Positions 42,074 to 53,663 are shown, numbered from the stretch's first letter. The stretch is 64,000 nucleotides of DNA from Raineyella sp. LH-20 (GCF_033110965.1 NZ_CP137003.1:62001-126000), one strand, 5' to 3'. Made by a program: numbers and translations. Notes: a model not told the origin generated them from the sequence alone.

Positions 42074-43183
42074 TCAGAGGCGGTGCAGCACGACCTCGAC
42101 CCGCTGGAACTCCTTCACCTCGGTGTAGCCGGTGGTGGCCAGCGAGCGCTTCAACGCACCGACGAGGTTCATCGTGCCATCCGCGGTGTGCGACGGGCCG
42201 ACCAGGATCTCGCGCAGCGAGCCGACCGTCGGGAAGTGGACGCGTTCGCCACGGGGAAGTTCCCCGTGCCAGGCCTCGGCGCCCCAGTGGTACCCACGTC
42301 CCGGTGCCTCCTCGGCCGACGCCAGCGGGGCGCCGACCATCACGGCGTCCGCGCCGACGGCGATCGCCTTGGCGATGTCACCCGAGCGTCCGACAGCCCC
42401 GTCCGCGATCACGTGGACGTAGCGGCCACCCGACTCGTCCAGGTAGTCCCGACGGGCCTCCGCGACATCCGAGATCGCCGTGGCCATCGGCACCTCGATG
42501 CCCAGCACCCGGCGGGTGGCGTGGGTCGCCGCACCACCGAAGCCGACCAGCACGCCGGCGGCGCCGGACCGCATCAGGTGCAGCGCGCTCTGGTAGGTGG
42601 CACATCCGCCGACGATCACCGGCACGTCCAGCTCGTAGATGAACTTCTTCAGGTTCAGCGGTTCACGCCGGCTCGACACGTGCTCGGCCGAGACGACCGT
42701 GCCACGGATGACGAAGAAGTCCGGCCCGGACGCAACGACATCATCGGCGAACTCGGCGGTGTTCTGCGGGGACAGCGATCCCGCCACCGGCACCCCAGCG
42801 TCCCGCACCTCCGCCATCCGCTCCCGGATCAGTGCCGGCTTGATCGGTTCGGCATAGATCTCCTGCAGTCGGCGGGTGGCCGCCGTCGGATCCGCGATGC
42901 CCCCGAGCTCCTCCAACAGCGGCTGCGGATCCTGGTAGCGGGTCCACAGGCCCTCCAGGTTCAGCACTCCCAGGCCGCCCAGCCGGCCCACCTCGATCGC
43001 GGTCTGCGGCGACATGATGGAGTCCATCGGCGCGGCGATCAGCGGGAAGTCGAAGCTCACCGCGTCGATCTTCCAGGTGAGGTCCACCTCCTCGATGCCG
43101 CGCGTACGTCGCTGCGGGACGATCGCGATGTCGTCCAGGGCGAACGCCGACGCTGCACGCTTGCTCCGACCGATGTCGAACAT
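42074..43183 (-). CDS. GuaB3 family IMP dehydrogenase-related protein
   Basis: A 369-residue TIM-barrel protein of the IMPDH/GMPR group without CBS domains. It has the flavin or nucleotide pocket IAAPMDSIMSP, the active-site loop VGGCATYQSALHLM with the equivalent of the catalytic cysteine region, and DGAVGRSGDIAKAIAVGADAVM as the phosphate-binding part (shown as two motifs, DGAVGRSGDI and AVGADAVMVG). It always follows guaB in actinobacteria, as here (103 bases after it). Its reaction is unsettled; some GuaB3 proteins are reported as GMP reductase-like. The start has AGGAGGAG. Confidence 0.88.
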   Translation of the reverse strand: MFDIGRSKRAASAFALDDIAIVPQRRTRGIEEVDLTWKIDAVSFDFPLIAAPMDSIMSPQTAIEVGRLGGLGVLNLEGLWTRYQDPQPLLEELGGIADPTAATRRLQEIYAEPIKPALIRERMAEVRDAGVPVAGSLSPQNTAEFADDVVASGPDFFVIRGTVVSAEHVSSRREPLNLKKFIYELDVPVIVGGCATYQSALHLMRSGAAGVLVGFGGAATHATRRVLGIEVPMATAISDVAEARRDYLDESGGRYVHVIADGAVGRSGDIAKAIAVGADAVMVGAPLASAEEAPGRGYHWGAEAWHGELPRGERVHFPTVGSLREILVGPSHTADGTMNLVGALKRSLATTGYTEVKEFQRVEVVLHRL

Positions 43184-43285
43184 GACTTCTCCTCCTCGAG
43201 CCGAGGGACGCCACGTCCCCCGGTGTGGACCGCGGGCGAACCGGCCCGCGACGGCTGCGGACGTACGCCGCTGGGTGTCAGGACG

Positions 43286-44872
<1,587 letters not shown>

Positions 44873-44912
44873 CTAAACCCCTAGGGGAAACGCCCCGGCC
44901 GCTCGAACAGGC

Positions 44913-45377
44913 TCAGCCGCTCGCCAACGCCTCACGGAGGCGATCCAGGAACGGGAGTTGGGAGCGTACGATCCGGTCGCCCGCCTCGGTGACCGGGAAC
45001 CACGCGGCACGGTCGGCTTCCGGGAAGTCCTGCAGCCGCCCGCTGTGCGGCGGCCATTCCAGGGTGAAGGTGTTGCTGGAACGGAACGCCAGGCCGGGAT
45101 CTGCCTCGACGGCGTACGCCTGGATCACCTTGGCCCCGCTGCGTACGGTGCCCAGATCGACCACCTCACCGGCCGGCGCGGGCACCCCGACCTCCTCCGC
45201 GAACTCCCGGCGAGCGGCGGCCAACGGCTCCTCGTCGGCGTCACGGATCCCCTTGGCGATCGACCAGGCGGCGGCGTCCTTGTGCGCCCAGAACGGGCCG
45301 CCCATGTGGACGAGGAAGACGTGCAGGTCGTCGGCGCTCCCGGCCCACGGCAGCAGGCCGGCACTCAGGATGGTCAT
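44913..45377 (-). CDS. Nudix hydrolase
   Basis: A 154-residue pyrophosphohydrolase. The Nudix box is complete: GIRDADEEPLAAARREFAEE followed by VG, with the metal-binding REFAEE glutamates. The N-terminus SAGLLPWAG and the AAWSIAKG strand fit the small Nudix proteins that act on nucleoside diphosphate derivatives; the substrate cannot be inferred. It lies about 65 bases after the neighbouring hydrolase gene on the same strand. Confidence 0.88.
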   Translation of the reverse strand: MTILSAGLLPWAGSADDLHVFLVHMGGPFWAHKDAAAWSIAKGIRDADEEPLAAARREFAEEVGVPAPAGEVVDLGTVRSGAKVIQAYAVEADPGLAFRSSNTFTLEWPPHSGRLQDFPEADRAAWFPVTEAGDRIVRSQLPFLDRLREALASG

Positions 45378-45443
45378 CGGGTGCTCCGGGTGTCAGGCGG
45401 CGGAGCGGTCCGGGTGCTCCGTACGCTCCGGGTGGTCATCGGG

Positions 45444-46190
45444 TCAGGCCGTAGGGCCGTCGAACAGGTCGCCGGGGAACTCCGGAGGGAGATCGTCCGC
45501 CGCGATGTCATCCAGCGAGGTGACGAACTCCGCGACGAGGTCGTTGAAGGCCTGCGGATCGTCCTGGTGGGGACGGGGTCCGCCGGCGACTGCCCGGAAC
45601 GTCGCGTTCGGCAGCCGGGAGGCGAGTTCCTCGGCGGCGTGCCGAGACGCCCTGTCGTCGGCGTGCAGGATCAGCACCGGGCAGGTGACGTGGTCGGTCG
45701 CGTCGCCGAGGTCGAGGGTGGCGAGCATGTCCATCGCCGCCAGCAGCCGGTCCTTGTCGAGATTCTGGGCGGCCAGCCGAGCCCGCGGGACGAGCCGCAG
45801 CGCCGTACGCTGCCGCCGCAGTTCCCGCCCGCCCGGGGCCACCAGCGGATTGACCAGCACCAGACCGCGGACCATCGACGGGCTGTCCGCGGCACAGCGC
45901 AGCGCGACAGTGCCGCCCAGCCCCTCGCCGACCAGCGCCACCGACTCGACGCCGTACTCCAGCGGGATCACGCTGAGCGCATCGGCGGCCGCCTGGAGGT
46001 CGAAGACCTCCTTGTCGATCGGCTTCATGCCCCGCAGCCACGGCGTCAGCGGGCGCCAGCCCTCCGGCAACGCACCGACCTGGTCCTGCCAGGTCAGCGG
46101 CGTGTCGGCCATGTCGTGCAGGAACACGAGGATCTTCTCGGGGCGCGAGACCGCTTCGGGCTGGTCGAACGGCGACGGGGACTCTGGCAT
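45444..46190 (-). CDS. Alpha/beta hydrolase-fold protein lacking the serine nucleophile
   Basis: A 248-residue cytosolic protein with the alpha/beta hydrolase layout: oxyanion strand ILVFLHDMADTP, the nucleophile elbow region VALVGEGLGGTVAL, the core strand LVLVNPLVAPGG, the acid strand CPVLILHADDRASR and a C-terminal His segment RPHQDDPQAFNDLV. At the elbow the usual G-x-S-x-G reads G-E-G-L-G, so the catalytic Ser is Gly. It may be non-catalytic or use another chemistry. The DNA reads clearly, with no frameshift. The ATG at 46190 follows AGGGG. A tandem repeat array begins about 50 bases upstream. Confidence 0.82.
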   Translation of the reverse strand: MPESPSPFDQPEAVSRPEKILVFLHDMADTPLTWQDQVGALPEGWRPLTPWLRGMKPIDKEVFDLQAAADALSVIPLEYGVESVALVGEGLGGTVALRCAADSPSMVRGLVLVNPLVAPGGRELRRQRTALRLVPRARLAAQNLDKDRLLAAMDMLATLDLGDATDHVTCPVLILHADDRASRHAAEELASRLPNATFRAVAGGPRPHQDDPQAFNDLVAEFVTSLDDIAADDLPPEFPGDLFDGPTA

Positions 46191-46237
46191 GCCCCTCACT
46201 CTACGGCCGGCGCGTCGTCCTGCGGCGATGATGCCGC

Positions 46238-46414
46238 GCCGGGGTCCGCGGTGCTGCGACGCCGGGTCCGCGGTGCTGCGACGCGGGTCCCGCCGTCCTG
46301 CGACGCCGGGGTCCGCGGTGCTGCGACGCCGGGTCCGCGGTGCTGCGACGCGGGTCCCGCCGTCCTGCGACGCCGGGTTCCGCGGTGCTGCGATGCCGGA
46401 GCACGGTGCTGCGC
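46238..46414. repeat. Nested tandem repeat array, 22-23-bp units in a 67-bp period
   Basis: Three related units (23, 22 and 22 bases, sharing GTGCTGCGAC or GTCCTGCGAC ends) form a 67-base block repeated exactly at 46238-46304 and 46305-46371, followed by two diverged units to 46414. The array lies between divergent genes and reaches within 25 bases of the next start, so it covers the likely promoter region of both. Confidence 0.9.
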
Positions 46415-46434
46415 GGGACCCTACTGTGGGGACC

Positions 46435-46683
46435 ATGGAATCGGGACTCTCCGCCGCAGGACGTACGGCACTGATCACCGCCGGCACCCAGATGGTCCGC
46501 ACTCTCGAGGCGTGCGCCGCGGCGCTGGACCGGTTGGCGGAGGTCGCCCGGGCCCAGCGCACCGACGGGGCCGGCGTCGAGGAGATCGCCGAGGCATTGC
46601 AGGTGACGGTCGACTTCGCGGAGGCGTTGCTCTCGGAGGACCGTACGCCGACGGTGCGTCTCCAGGTGCCCCAAGAACAGTAG
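46435..46683 (+). CDS. Small helical protein of unknown function
   Basis: An 82-residue soluble protein that looks all-helical. The segment VEEIAEALQVTVDFAEALL has the spacing of a helix-turn-helix, so DNA binding is possible but unproven. The ATG follows GTGGGGACC. Codon composition agrees with real genes in the window. It stands alone between a repeat array and a long hairpin. Confidence 0.5.
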   Translation: MESGLSAAGRTALITAGTQMVRTLEACAAALDRLAEVARAQRTDGAGVEEIAEALQVTVDFAEALLSEDRTPTVRLQVPQEQ

Positions 46684-46710
46684 GCCACGCGGCCGGCAGG
46701 GCATGCACCC

Positions 46711-46778
46711 AGATGCACCCCGTCGTACGCATTCGTTCGTGGGCGGCCACGAACGAATGCGTACGACCGGGTGCATCT
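46711..46778. repeat. Long inverted repeat, 32-bp arms
   Basis: Arms at 46711-46742 and 46747-46778 are complementary with one mismatch and a four-base GCGG loop. The inner part reads CATTCGTTCGTGG and complement. It follows the small protein gene by 30 bases but has no T-run. This is much longer than a normal terminator stem. Confidence 0.85.
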
Positions 46779-46830
46779 AGCGGGACGCGGGAAACGGACG
46801 CGGCGGGCGAACCGATCGCGGCAAGACACG

Positions 46831-46864
46831 CAGAACGGGGGCCCCGGATGGGACCCCCGTTCTG
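46831..46864 (-). terminator. Terminator of groES-groEL
   Basis: CAGAACGGGGG pairs with CCCCCGTTCTG around a 12-base loop, about 55 bases after the groEL stop on the minus strand. Confidence 0.75.
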
Positions 46865-46919
46865 TTGCGTCAGGACGCAGTGCCTCACGCGGCGTCGTAC
46901 GTCGCCCGAGGCGAATCGA

Positions 46920-48524
<1,605 letters not shown>

Positions 48525-48532
48525 TCAGCGGG

Positions 48533-48829
48533 TCACTTGGAGACGACCGCGAGGATGTCGCGGGCGTTGAGGAGCAGCAGGTCCTTGCCGTTGTACTTGA
48601 CCTCGGTGCCGCCGTACTTGGAGTAGATGACGGTGTCGCCCTCGGCGACATCCATCGGGACGCGCTGGCCCTTGTCGTCGATGCGGCCCGGGCCGATCGC
48701 GAGGACGGTGCCCTCCTGCGGCTTCTCCTTGGCGGTGTCCGGGATGACCAGACCCGAAGCGGTGGTGGTCTCGGCTTCCAGCGGCTGGACGAGGACGCGG
48801 TCCTCGAGCGGCTTGATCGTGACTGCCAC
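48533..48829 (-). CDS. groS: Co-chaperonin GroES (10 kDa)
   Basis: A 98-residue heptameric lid for GroEL. It reads [19 protein letters not shown] with the mobile loop [16 protein letters not shown] and the ending [10 protein letters not shown]. The GTG start is preceded by AAAGGGG. It is the first gene of the operon behind two CIRCE operators. Confidence 0.97.
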   Translation of the reverse strand: MAVTIKPLEDRVLVQPLEAETTTASGLVIPDTAKEKPQEGTVLAIGPGRIDDKGQRVPMDVAEGDTVIYSKYGGTEVKYNGKDLLLLNARDILAVVSK

Positions 48830-48909
48830 GTCAAACCCCTTTCACATGTCTCGATGTTTCAGTGTCTGTTGAGTGGCAGGGGCGTCGTCGCGGGTGCCGT
48901 CCCTGACCT

Positions 48910-48936
48910 TTGGCACACTCCGAAGGAGAGTGCTAA
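48910..48936. promoter_or_regulatory. CIRCE operator, promoter-proximal to groES
   Basis: TTGGCACAC, nine bases, GAGTGCTAA. The right half matches the CIRCE consensus fully; the left half matches seven of nine. It lies just downstream of the -10 element. HrcA is the expected repressor. Confidence 0.8.
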
Positions 48937-48941
48937 CCGGA

Positions 48942-48970
48942 ACGTTAGTCGGGGGTTAGCACTCGCGCAA
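48942..48970 (-). promoter_or_regulatory. groES-groEL promoter
   Basis: Leftward TTGCGC and TAACGT separated by 17 bases. The -35 lies inside the upstream CIRCE and the downstream CIRCE covers the transcription start. Confidence 0.7.
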
Positions 48971-48982
48971 CCCGACTGCCAA
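48956..48982. promoter_or_regulatory. CIRCE operator, upstream
   Basis: TTAGCACTC, nine bases, GACTGCCAA. The left half is a full match and the right half matches seven of nine. It overlaps the -35 region. Confidence 0.78.
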
Positions 48983-49332
48983 CGGATCGCGTCATCCACC
49001 CGGTCGGCACCACCAGGAACGCCACCATGACCGGCAGCAGGACCACCACCGGCACGAAGAAGGACCGGAACACCCTCGAACTGACCCGGATCCAGTAGCC
49101 GACCTGGACGAGAGCAGCCCCTTCTGCTCTGCCACCGGACTGCTGCCCGGAGACGACGTGGAGCGGCTGCTCGTTGCGGCCGGATTCGTGGTGGAGGACG
49201 CCTCACCTGGCACCCGCCGACACGGCCGATCCCGGCCGCCTCGAGCCACGACCCGGCCGCGAGGGCGGGCTGTTTTGCGTCGTCCGAGCACGGCGGGTGT
49301 CGGCAGGCCTCGGACGGTGGGAGCATGACAAC
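48983..49332. other. Gap between groES control region and the TM2 gene
   Basis: These 350 bases hold no intact gene. On the minus strand one frame reads a membrane-like stretch (RSFFVPVVVLLPVMVAFLVV) without a usable start codon, and on the plus strand a different frame reads GLLPGDDVERLLVAAGF. Either may be a gene remnant. Confidence 0.4.
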
Positions 49333-50199
49333 ATGACCTCACCGGAGACCGGGCCTGACCTCCCCGCGGAACGACCGGACCAGGCCGCACAGCCGGAGCA
49401 GTTCACGCGATCGGACCAGCCCGCACCGCCGGGACAGCCCGCTCGAGTCGAACACCCCGCGCCGGCTCCGCGGCCCCCGGAGCCGGCACGACCGGAGGCC
49501 TCGACGGAGGTGCCGGGGTCCTCCCCCACGCCCTCCCGGGCGCCCCGATCGCCGACTGCGTCCGCCCGACCGTCGGGGTTCATCCGGCCCGGTGACTGGT
49601 CATCCCAGGGCTCCGGGGCCGCCACGCCGCCGACGTCCTCCTCGGACCGGCAGACGTACCGGGCGACCGCCGGGGAACCGGTGACGTACGCCCCCTCGAC
49701 GTACGACCCCATGAAGACCGGCGACCGGCCGACGTACGACGCGTTCTACCGGGCGATCTACGGCGAGGCTGCCCCGGCCGGGCCGACGGCCCCCGGGCCC
49801 TCGGCGCCCACCGCGCCGGCGGTATCTCCGGCGCCCGGTCCGGTGGAAGCGGCGCCGCCCTATCCGGCCGAGACGCAGGGCTATCCCTCGCCGGGCCGGC
49901 AGCCCGAACGATCGGGGTATCCGCCCTACCCGGGCGCCGGATACCCCTATCCGGCGGGGCAGGCGGGCTATCCGGTGCCGACGTCGGCGCCGCGGGACTC
50001 CGCGCTGGCGATCCTGCTCACCGCGGTCGGGTTCTTCGGAGTCGCCGGGCTGCAGTACTTCTACATCGGCAAGATCGGCAAGGGCGTCGGCTACCTACTG
50101 ACCGCCGGATGGCTGGGCATCGGGACGATCGTCAGCCTCTTCACCATCAACGACGAAGTGGCCCGGACGAACGACGAGCGGCGGCGCGGTCTGCGCTGA
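49333..50199 (+). CDS. TM2-domain membrane protein with disordered N-terminus
   Basis: A 288-residue protein. The first 215 or so residues are Pro/Ala/Tyr-rich and disordered, with repeated YPxPG-like units (GYPSPGRQ, GYPPYPGAGYPYPAG). The C-terminal TM2 domain has two helices, AILLTAVGFFGVAGLQYFYI and GYLLTAGWLGIGTIVSLF, separated by a short basic turn. Such proteins are common in actinobacteria; the role is unknown. GGGAG lies ten bases before the start. The alarmone-type fusion gene follows after 64 bases on the same strand. Confidence 0.8.
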   Translation: MTSPETGPDLPAERPDQAAQPEQFTRSDQPAPPGQPARVEHPAPAPRPPEPARPEASTEVPGSSPTPSRAPRSPTASARPSGFIRPGDWSSQGSGAATPPTSSSDRQTYRATAGEPVTYAPSTYDPMKTGDRPTYDAFYRAIYGEAAPAGPTAPGPSAPTAPAVSPAPGPVEAAPPYPAETQGYPSPGRQPERSGYPPYPGAGYPYPAGQAGYPVPTSAPRDSALAILLTAVGFFGVAGLQYFYIGKIGKGVGYLLTAGWLGIGTIVSLFTINDEVARTNDERRRGLR

Positions 50200-50263
50200 G
50201 CGTACGCACGACACCGACCTGCGCACCACACCGACCGTACGTACGACAGAGGAGACTGGTCGC

Positions 50264-52051
50264 GTGTATTTCGTCGGCATCGACCTCGCCTGGGGCGAGC
50301 GCGCCCGTACCGGTCTCGCCGTCCTCGACGACACCGGAGCGCTGGTCCACCTGTCCGCGGCGACCACGGACGACACCATCGCCGCGGCGCTGGGCCCGTA
50401 CCTCGACGACGAATGCCTGGTGGCGATCGACGCACCGCTCATCGTCACCAATCCCACCGGCAACCGCCCTTGCGAAGCCGCGTTGAACCGCGACTTCGCC
50501 CGCTTCGAGGCCGGTGCTCATCCCTCGAACACCGGCCGGCCCGAGTTGCACGACACCCCGCGCGGGGCCCGGCTCGCCGCCCGGTTCGCCCTGGACATCG
50601 ATCCCGACTCCGTCCGCACCCGCCGCGCCATCGAGGTCTATCCGCATCCGGCGCTCGTCGCGCTGTTCCGGCTCGGGCGGACGCTGAAGTACAAGCAACG
50701 CCAGAACCGGCCGTTCGAGGGGATGCGCGAGGAGATGCTACGGCTGATCGGCCTGCTGGACGGACTGGCCGACGCCCCGCTCCCGCTCCGCCTGGCCGAC
50801 TCCGCGCCGTGGCACGAGGTCACCGAGGCCGTGCGGGCGGCCACCCACAAGAGCGAGCTGCGCACCGCTGAGGACCGGATCGACGCGGTCGTCTGCGCGT
50901 ACGTCGCGCTCTACGCGGTCCGCCGCCCGGCCGGCACCACGGTGTACGGCGACGGGCGCACCGGCTACATCGTCACCCCGACGCTGCCCGCCGACCTCGT
51001 CCCCGAACCCCCGGCCCACCCACCCGTCGCCACCGATCCGGAGCTGACCCGGCTGGTCCGCGGCGCCGCCCGGCGCTACGCGGAACTCCAGCCGTACGCC
51101 GAGGAAGCGGCGCAGCGTCTCACCCGCTGGCTCACCGGCACCCTCGACGACGCCGGCATCAACTACCTCGACATCACCGGACGGGGCAAGGGCATCGCGT
51201 CCTTCGCCGCGAAGGCGAACAAGGCGGTCGACGGGCATCCGGTCTATCCCGATCCGCTGCGCGACATCACCGACCAGATCGGTGCCCGGATCATCACCTA
51301 CGTCCGCAGCGACGTGGCCGTCGTCGCGGACCTGCTCGCCGACCACCTGACGGTGCTCGACGACCGCGACATGGGCCAGTTGACCGCCAGTGAGGGCCGC
51401 TTCGGGTACGTCAGTCGCCACCTGCAGATCGCCCTCGACCCGCTCTGGCTCGGCGACCTGCCGGTGGATATGTTCCCGGCACCCAGTGCCCAGGTGCAGA
51501 TCCGTACGGTCCTGCAACACGCCTGGGCGGAGTTCGAGCACGACATCCGCTACAAGGGCTCGGTCCCCGAGGAGCTCGCCCCGGATCTGAACCGGCGGTT
51601 CACCCTGGCGGCCGGCCTGCTGGAGCTGGCCGACCGCGAGTTCGAGGTGATCCGCGAACGCCTGCGGGAACGGACTCCACCGCGCGACCTGGAGGCCGAC
51701 CCGTACGATCCGCGGATCAGCGCCGAGGAGCTGGCGACCTTCCTGGCCGGGCAGTTCCCGGACTCCGGCTGGTCACGGACCGACCACTACACCTGGATCT
51801 CCGGGTTGCTGCTGGAACTGGGGGTCGATTCCCTGCACAAACTGGCGGGTCTGCTGGGATCGGTCGACTCCGCCGCGATCACCGACCGGATGGGCTACAA
51901 GCATCCGCCGGGGGCGGTCCGCCGGCTCGACGACGCCCTGTTGGCCCTCTTCGGGACGTCGTACATCAGGCTGAAGGGCAACGGCCATCGAGTCGAGCTG
52001 CTCACCGCCCGGCTCGACAGGTTGCAGAGCGGAGACGGCCCGACACAGTGA
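50264..52051 (+). CDS. DUF429-RelA/SpoT fusion, probable RNase HII-type (p)ppGpp synthetase
   Basis: A 595-residue two-domain protein. Residues 1-235 are DUF429, an RNase H-like fold with acidic residues at Asp7 (VGIDLAW), Asp56 (VAIDAPL), Glu124 (IEVYPHP) and Asp207. Residues about 285-435 are a RelA/SpoT synthetase domain: GRGKGIASFAAK as the ATP-side basic loop, DQIGARIITYVRSDV, GYVSRHLQIAL and VQIRTVLQHAWAEFEHDIRYK. No HD hydrolase domain is present, so it would only make alarmone. Length and order match MS_RHII-RSD of Mycobacterium smegmatis, described as a dual RNase HII and (p)ppGpp synthetase; orthology is my inference. The C-terminal 150 residues match nothing I know. Confidence 0.87.
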   Translation: MYFVGIDLAWGERARTGLAVLDDTGALVHLSAATTDDTIAAALGPYLDDECLVAIDAPLIVTNPTGNRPCEAALNRDFARFEAGAHPSNTGRPELHDTPRGARLAARFALDIDPDSVRTRRAIEVYPHPALVALFRLGRTLKYKQRQNRPFEGMREEMLRLIGLLDGLADAPLPLRLADSAPWHEVTEAVRAATHKSELRTAEDRIDAVVCAYVALYAVRRPAGTTVYGDGRTGYIVTPTLPADLVPEPPAHPPVATDPELTRLVRGAARRYAELQPYAEEAAQRLTRWLTGTLDDAGINYLDITGRGKGIASFAAKANKAVDGHPVYPDPLRDITDQIGARIITYVRSDVAVVADLLADHLTVLDDRDMGQLTASEGRFGYVSRHLQIALDPLWLGDLPVDMFPAPSAQVQIRTVLQHAWAEFEHDIRYKGSVPEELAPDLNRRFTLAAGLLELADREFEVIRERLRERTPPRDLEADPYDPRISAEELATFLAGQFPDSGWSRTDHYTWISGLLLELGVDSLHKLAGLLGSVDSAAITDRMGYKHPPGAVRRLDDALLALFGTSYIRLKGNGHRVELLTARLDRLQSGDGPTQ

Positions 52052-52094
52052 GCGGGCATCGCCCGCCGCGCCGGACCGGCCGGGGTGGCGGCGG

Positions 52095-53663
52095 TCAGGC
52101 GCCGACGATGTTCTGGCCGCAGACCCGTACGACCTGGCCGTTCACCCCGCTGGTGGCCGGGTCGGCCAGGTAGACGATGGTCTCGGCCACGTCGATCGGC
52201 CGACCGCCCTGGTGGAGGCTGTTCGTCCGGCGGAAGATCTCCTTCTGCAGGGTCGGGATGACGGCGGTCATGTCGGTCTCAATGAAGCCGGGGGCGACCG
52301 CGTTGACGGTCAGCGGACGGTCGGCGTACGCCTCGCACAGGGCCATCACCACGCCGATCACGCCGGCCTTGGAGGTGCCGTAGTTGGTCTGGCCCCGGTT
52401 GCCGGCGATGCCGCTGGTCGACGAACTCGCGACGATGTGGACGTCCTCGGCGTAACCGCCGGGCAGGTCCGGGTCGAGCAGCACGGCGTTGATCCGTAGT
52501 TGCGCGGCGAGGTTGACGTCGAGCACTTGGCCCCACCGTTTCTCGTCCATGTTGGCGAGCAGCCGGTCGCGGGTGATGCCCGCGTTGTGGGCGATCGCCT
52601 GGATCCTGGCGTCGGCGCCGTAGCGCTCCGCCACGTGGGCGGCGATCCGCTCCCCCGCGTCGGGCGCGGTGATGTCGAGTTGCAGCGCGGTGCCGTGCAC
52701 CTCGTTGGCGACCGCGCCGAGGGACTCCCCGGCCCGGGGCACGTCGACCGCGACCACCGTCGCACCGACCCGGTGGAACGTGCGGGCGATGTCGGCGCCG
52801 ATCCCGCGGGCCGCGCCGGTGACCACGACGATCCTCCGCACTCCTGCGGACGGGAGGGTCCCGGTGGTGGTCTCGGCGGCCTGCGGCGCCGGTGGCGTAC
52901 GCCGGGGGCCGACCTCCCAGGACTGTCCGCTGACGAACGCCGACCGCCCCGACAGCAGGAAATCGAGGGTGGAGCGAAGGTCGTCGGGCCCGGCGCCGGC
53001 GGCCAGTCGGATCAGGTTGGAGGTGGCGCCGCCGCGCAGTTCCTTGGCGACCGACCGGTTGAGGCCGTCCAGGCTGCGGGCGACGGCCTTCGCCTCGAGC
53101 CCGTCGACATCCTCGGCTCGCGGACCGACCAGGACGACCCGGCCGCTCCGCTCCAACGCCCGGACGGCCGGACGGAGCACGGCCCGGACATCCTCGAGGG
53201 CGGCGATGGTCCGCACTCCGCTGAGGTCGAGCACGACGGCTCCGAGATCGGTGGCGTACGCCGGCGGCTGCGGCTTGCCGTCGGGACCGGTGGTCCGCTC
53301 CGCCGGGTCGTCCCGCAGCGGATCGATGGTCGTGATGCCGAGGACGGCGAGGGTGGCTGCGGTGGTGCCGCCCGACGTCCCAGTCGACGTGCCGGTCGTC
53401 GTGCCGGCGGCGGGACCGTCGCCCGGCCCGGATCCTGCACCCGCACCGTGCTCAGGTCCGTCGCCGAGAGTGCCGCCGACCACGGCGTACGCCACCGGGC
53501 CGGTCGGTCGAGCCGGCCCGCGTCGCAGCGTCGGCCCCTCGGGGAAGCCCAGCTGCCGGGTCAGCGCATGGCCGAGCGGGGAGGCCAGCAGTCCCTCGAG
53601 CAGCGCGTCGGCGGCCCGCGGGCCGGGGGTCGCGTGACGGGTGGACGACGGCTTTGCGGACAT
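52095..53663 (-). CDS. 3-oxoacyl-CoA/ACP reductase, FabG4-like
   Basis: A 522-residue tandem Rossmann protein. The N-terminal half is a degenerate nucleotide-binding domain interrupted by a Gly/Thr-rich stretch (about 73-100). The C-terminal SDR domain is complete: VTGAARGIGADIA for NAD(P), IAHNAGITRD, SSSTSGIAG with the serine, YGTSKAG with Tyr and Lys, and NAVAPGFIETDM. This matches the high-molecular-weight FabG4 group known from Mycobacterium. Its ATG overlaps the thiolase stop in ATGA, so both act together on acyl-CoA. Confidence 0.9.
   Translation of the reverse strand: MSAKPSSTRHATPGPRAADALLEGLLASPLGHALTRQLGFPEGPTLRRGPARPTGPVAYAVVGGTLGDGPEHGAGAGSGPGDGPAAGTTTGTSTGTSGGTTAATLAVLGITTIDPLRDDPAERTTGPDGKPQPPAYATDLGAVVLDLSGVRTIAALEDVRAVLRPAVRALERSGRVVLVGPRAEDVDGLEAKAVARSLDGLNRSVAKELRGGATSNLIRLAAGAGPDDLRSTLDFLLSGRSAFVSGQSWEVGPRRTPPAPQAAETTTGTLPSAGVRRIVVVTGAARGIGADIARTFHRVGATVVAVDVPRAGESLGAVANEVHGTALQLDITAPDAGERIAAHVAERYGADARIQAIAHNAGITRDRLLANMDEKRWGQVLDVNLAAQLRINAVLLDPDLPGGYAEDVHIVASSSTSGIAGNRGQTNYGTSKAGVIGVVMALCEAYADRPLTVNAVAPGFIETDMTAVIPTLQKEIFRRTNSLHQGGRPIDVAETIVYLADPATSGVNGQVVRVCGQNIVGA

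Noticed and set aside
46238-46414. CRISPR array
   Set aside because: Units are contiguous with no unique spacers, lengths differ by one base, and no cas genes are near.
48928-48964. GAGTGCTAA and TTAGCACTC read as one operator
   Set aside because: The halves are in outward order with 19 bases between; each fits better as part of its own CIRCE with a nine-base spacer.
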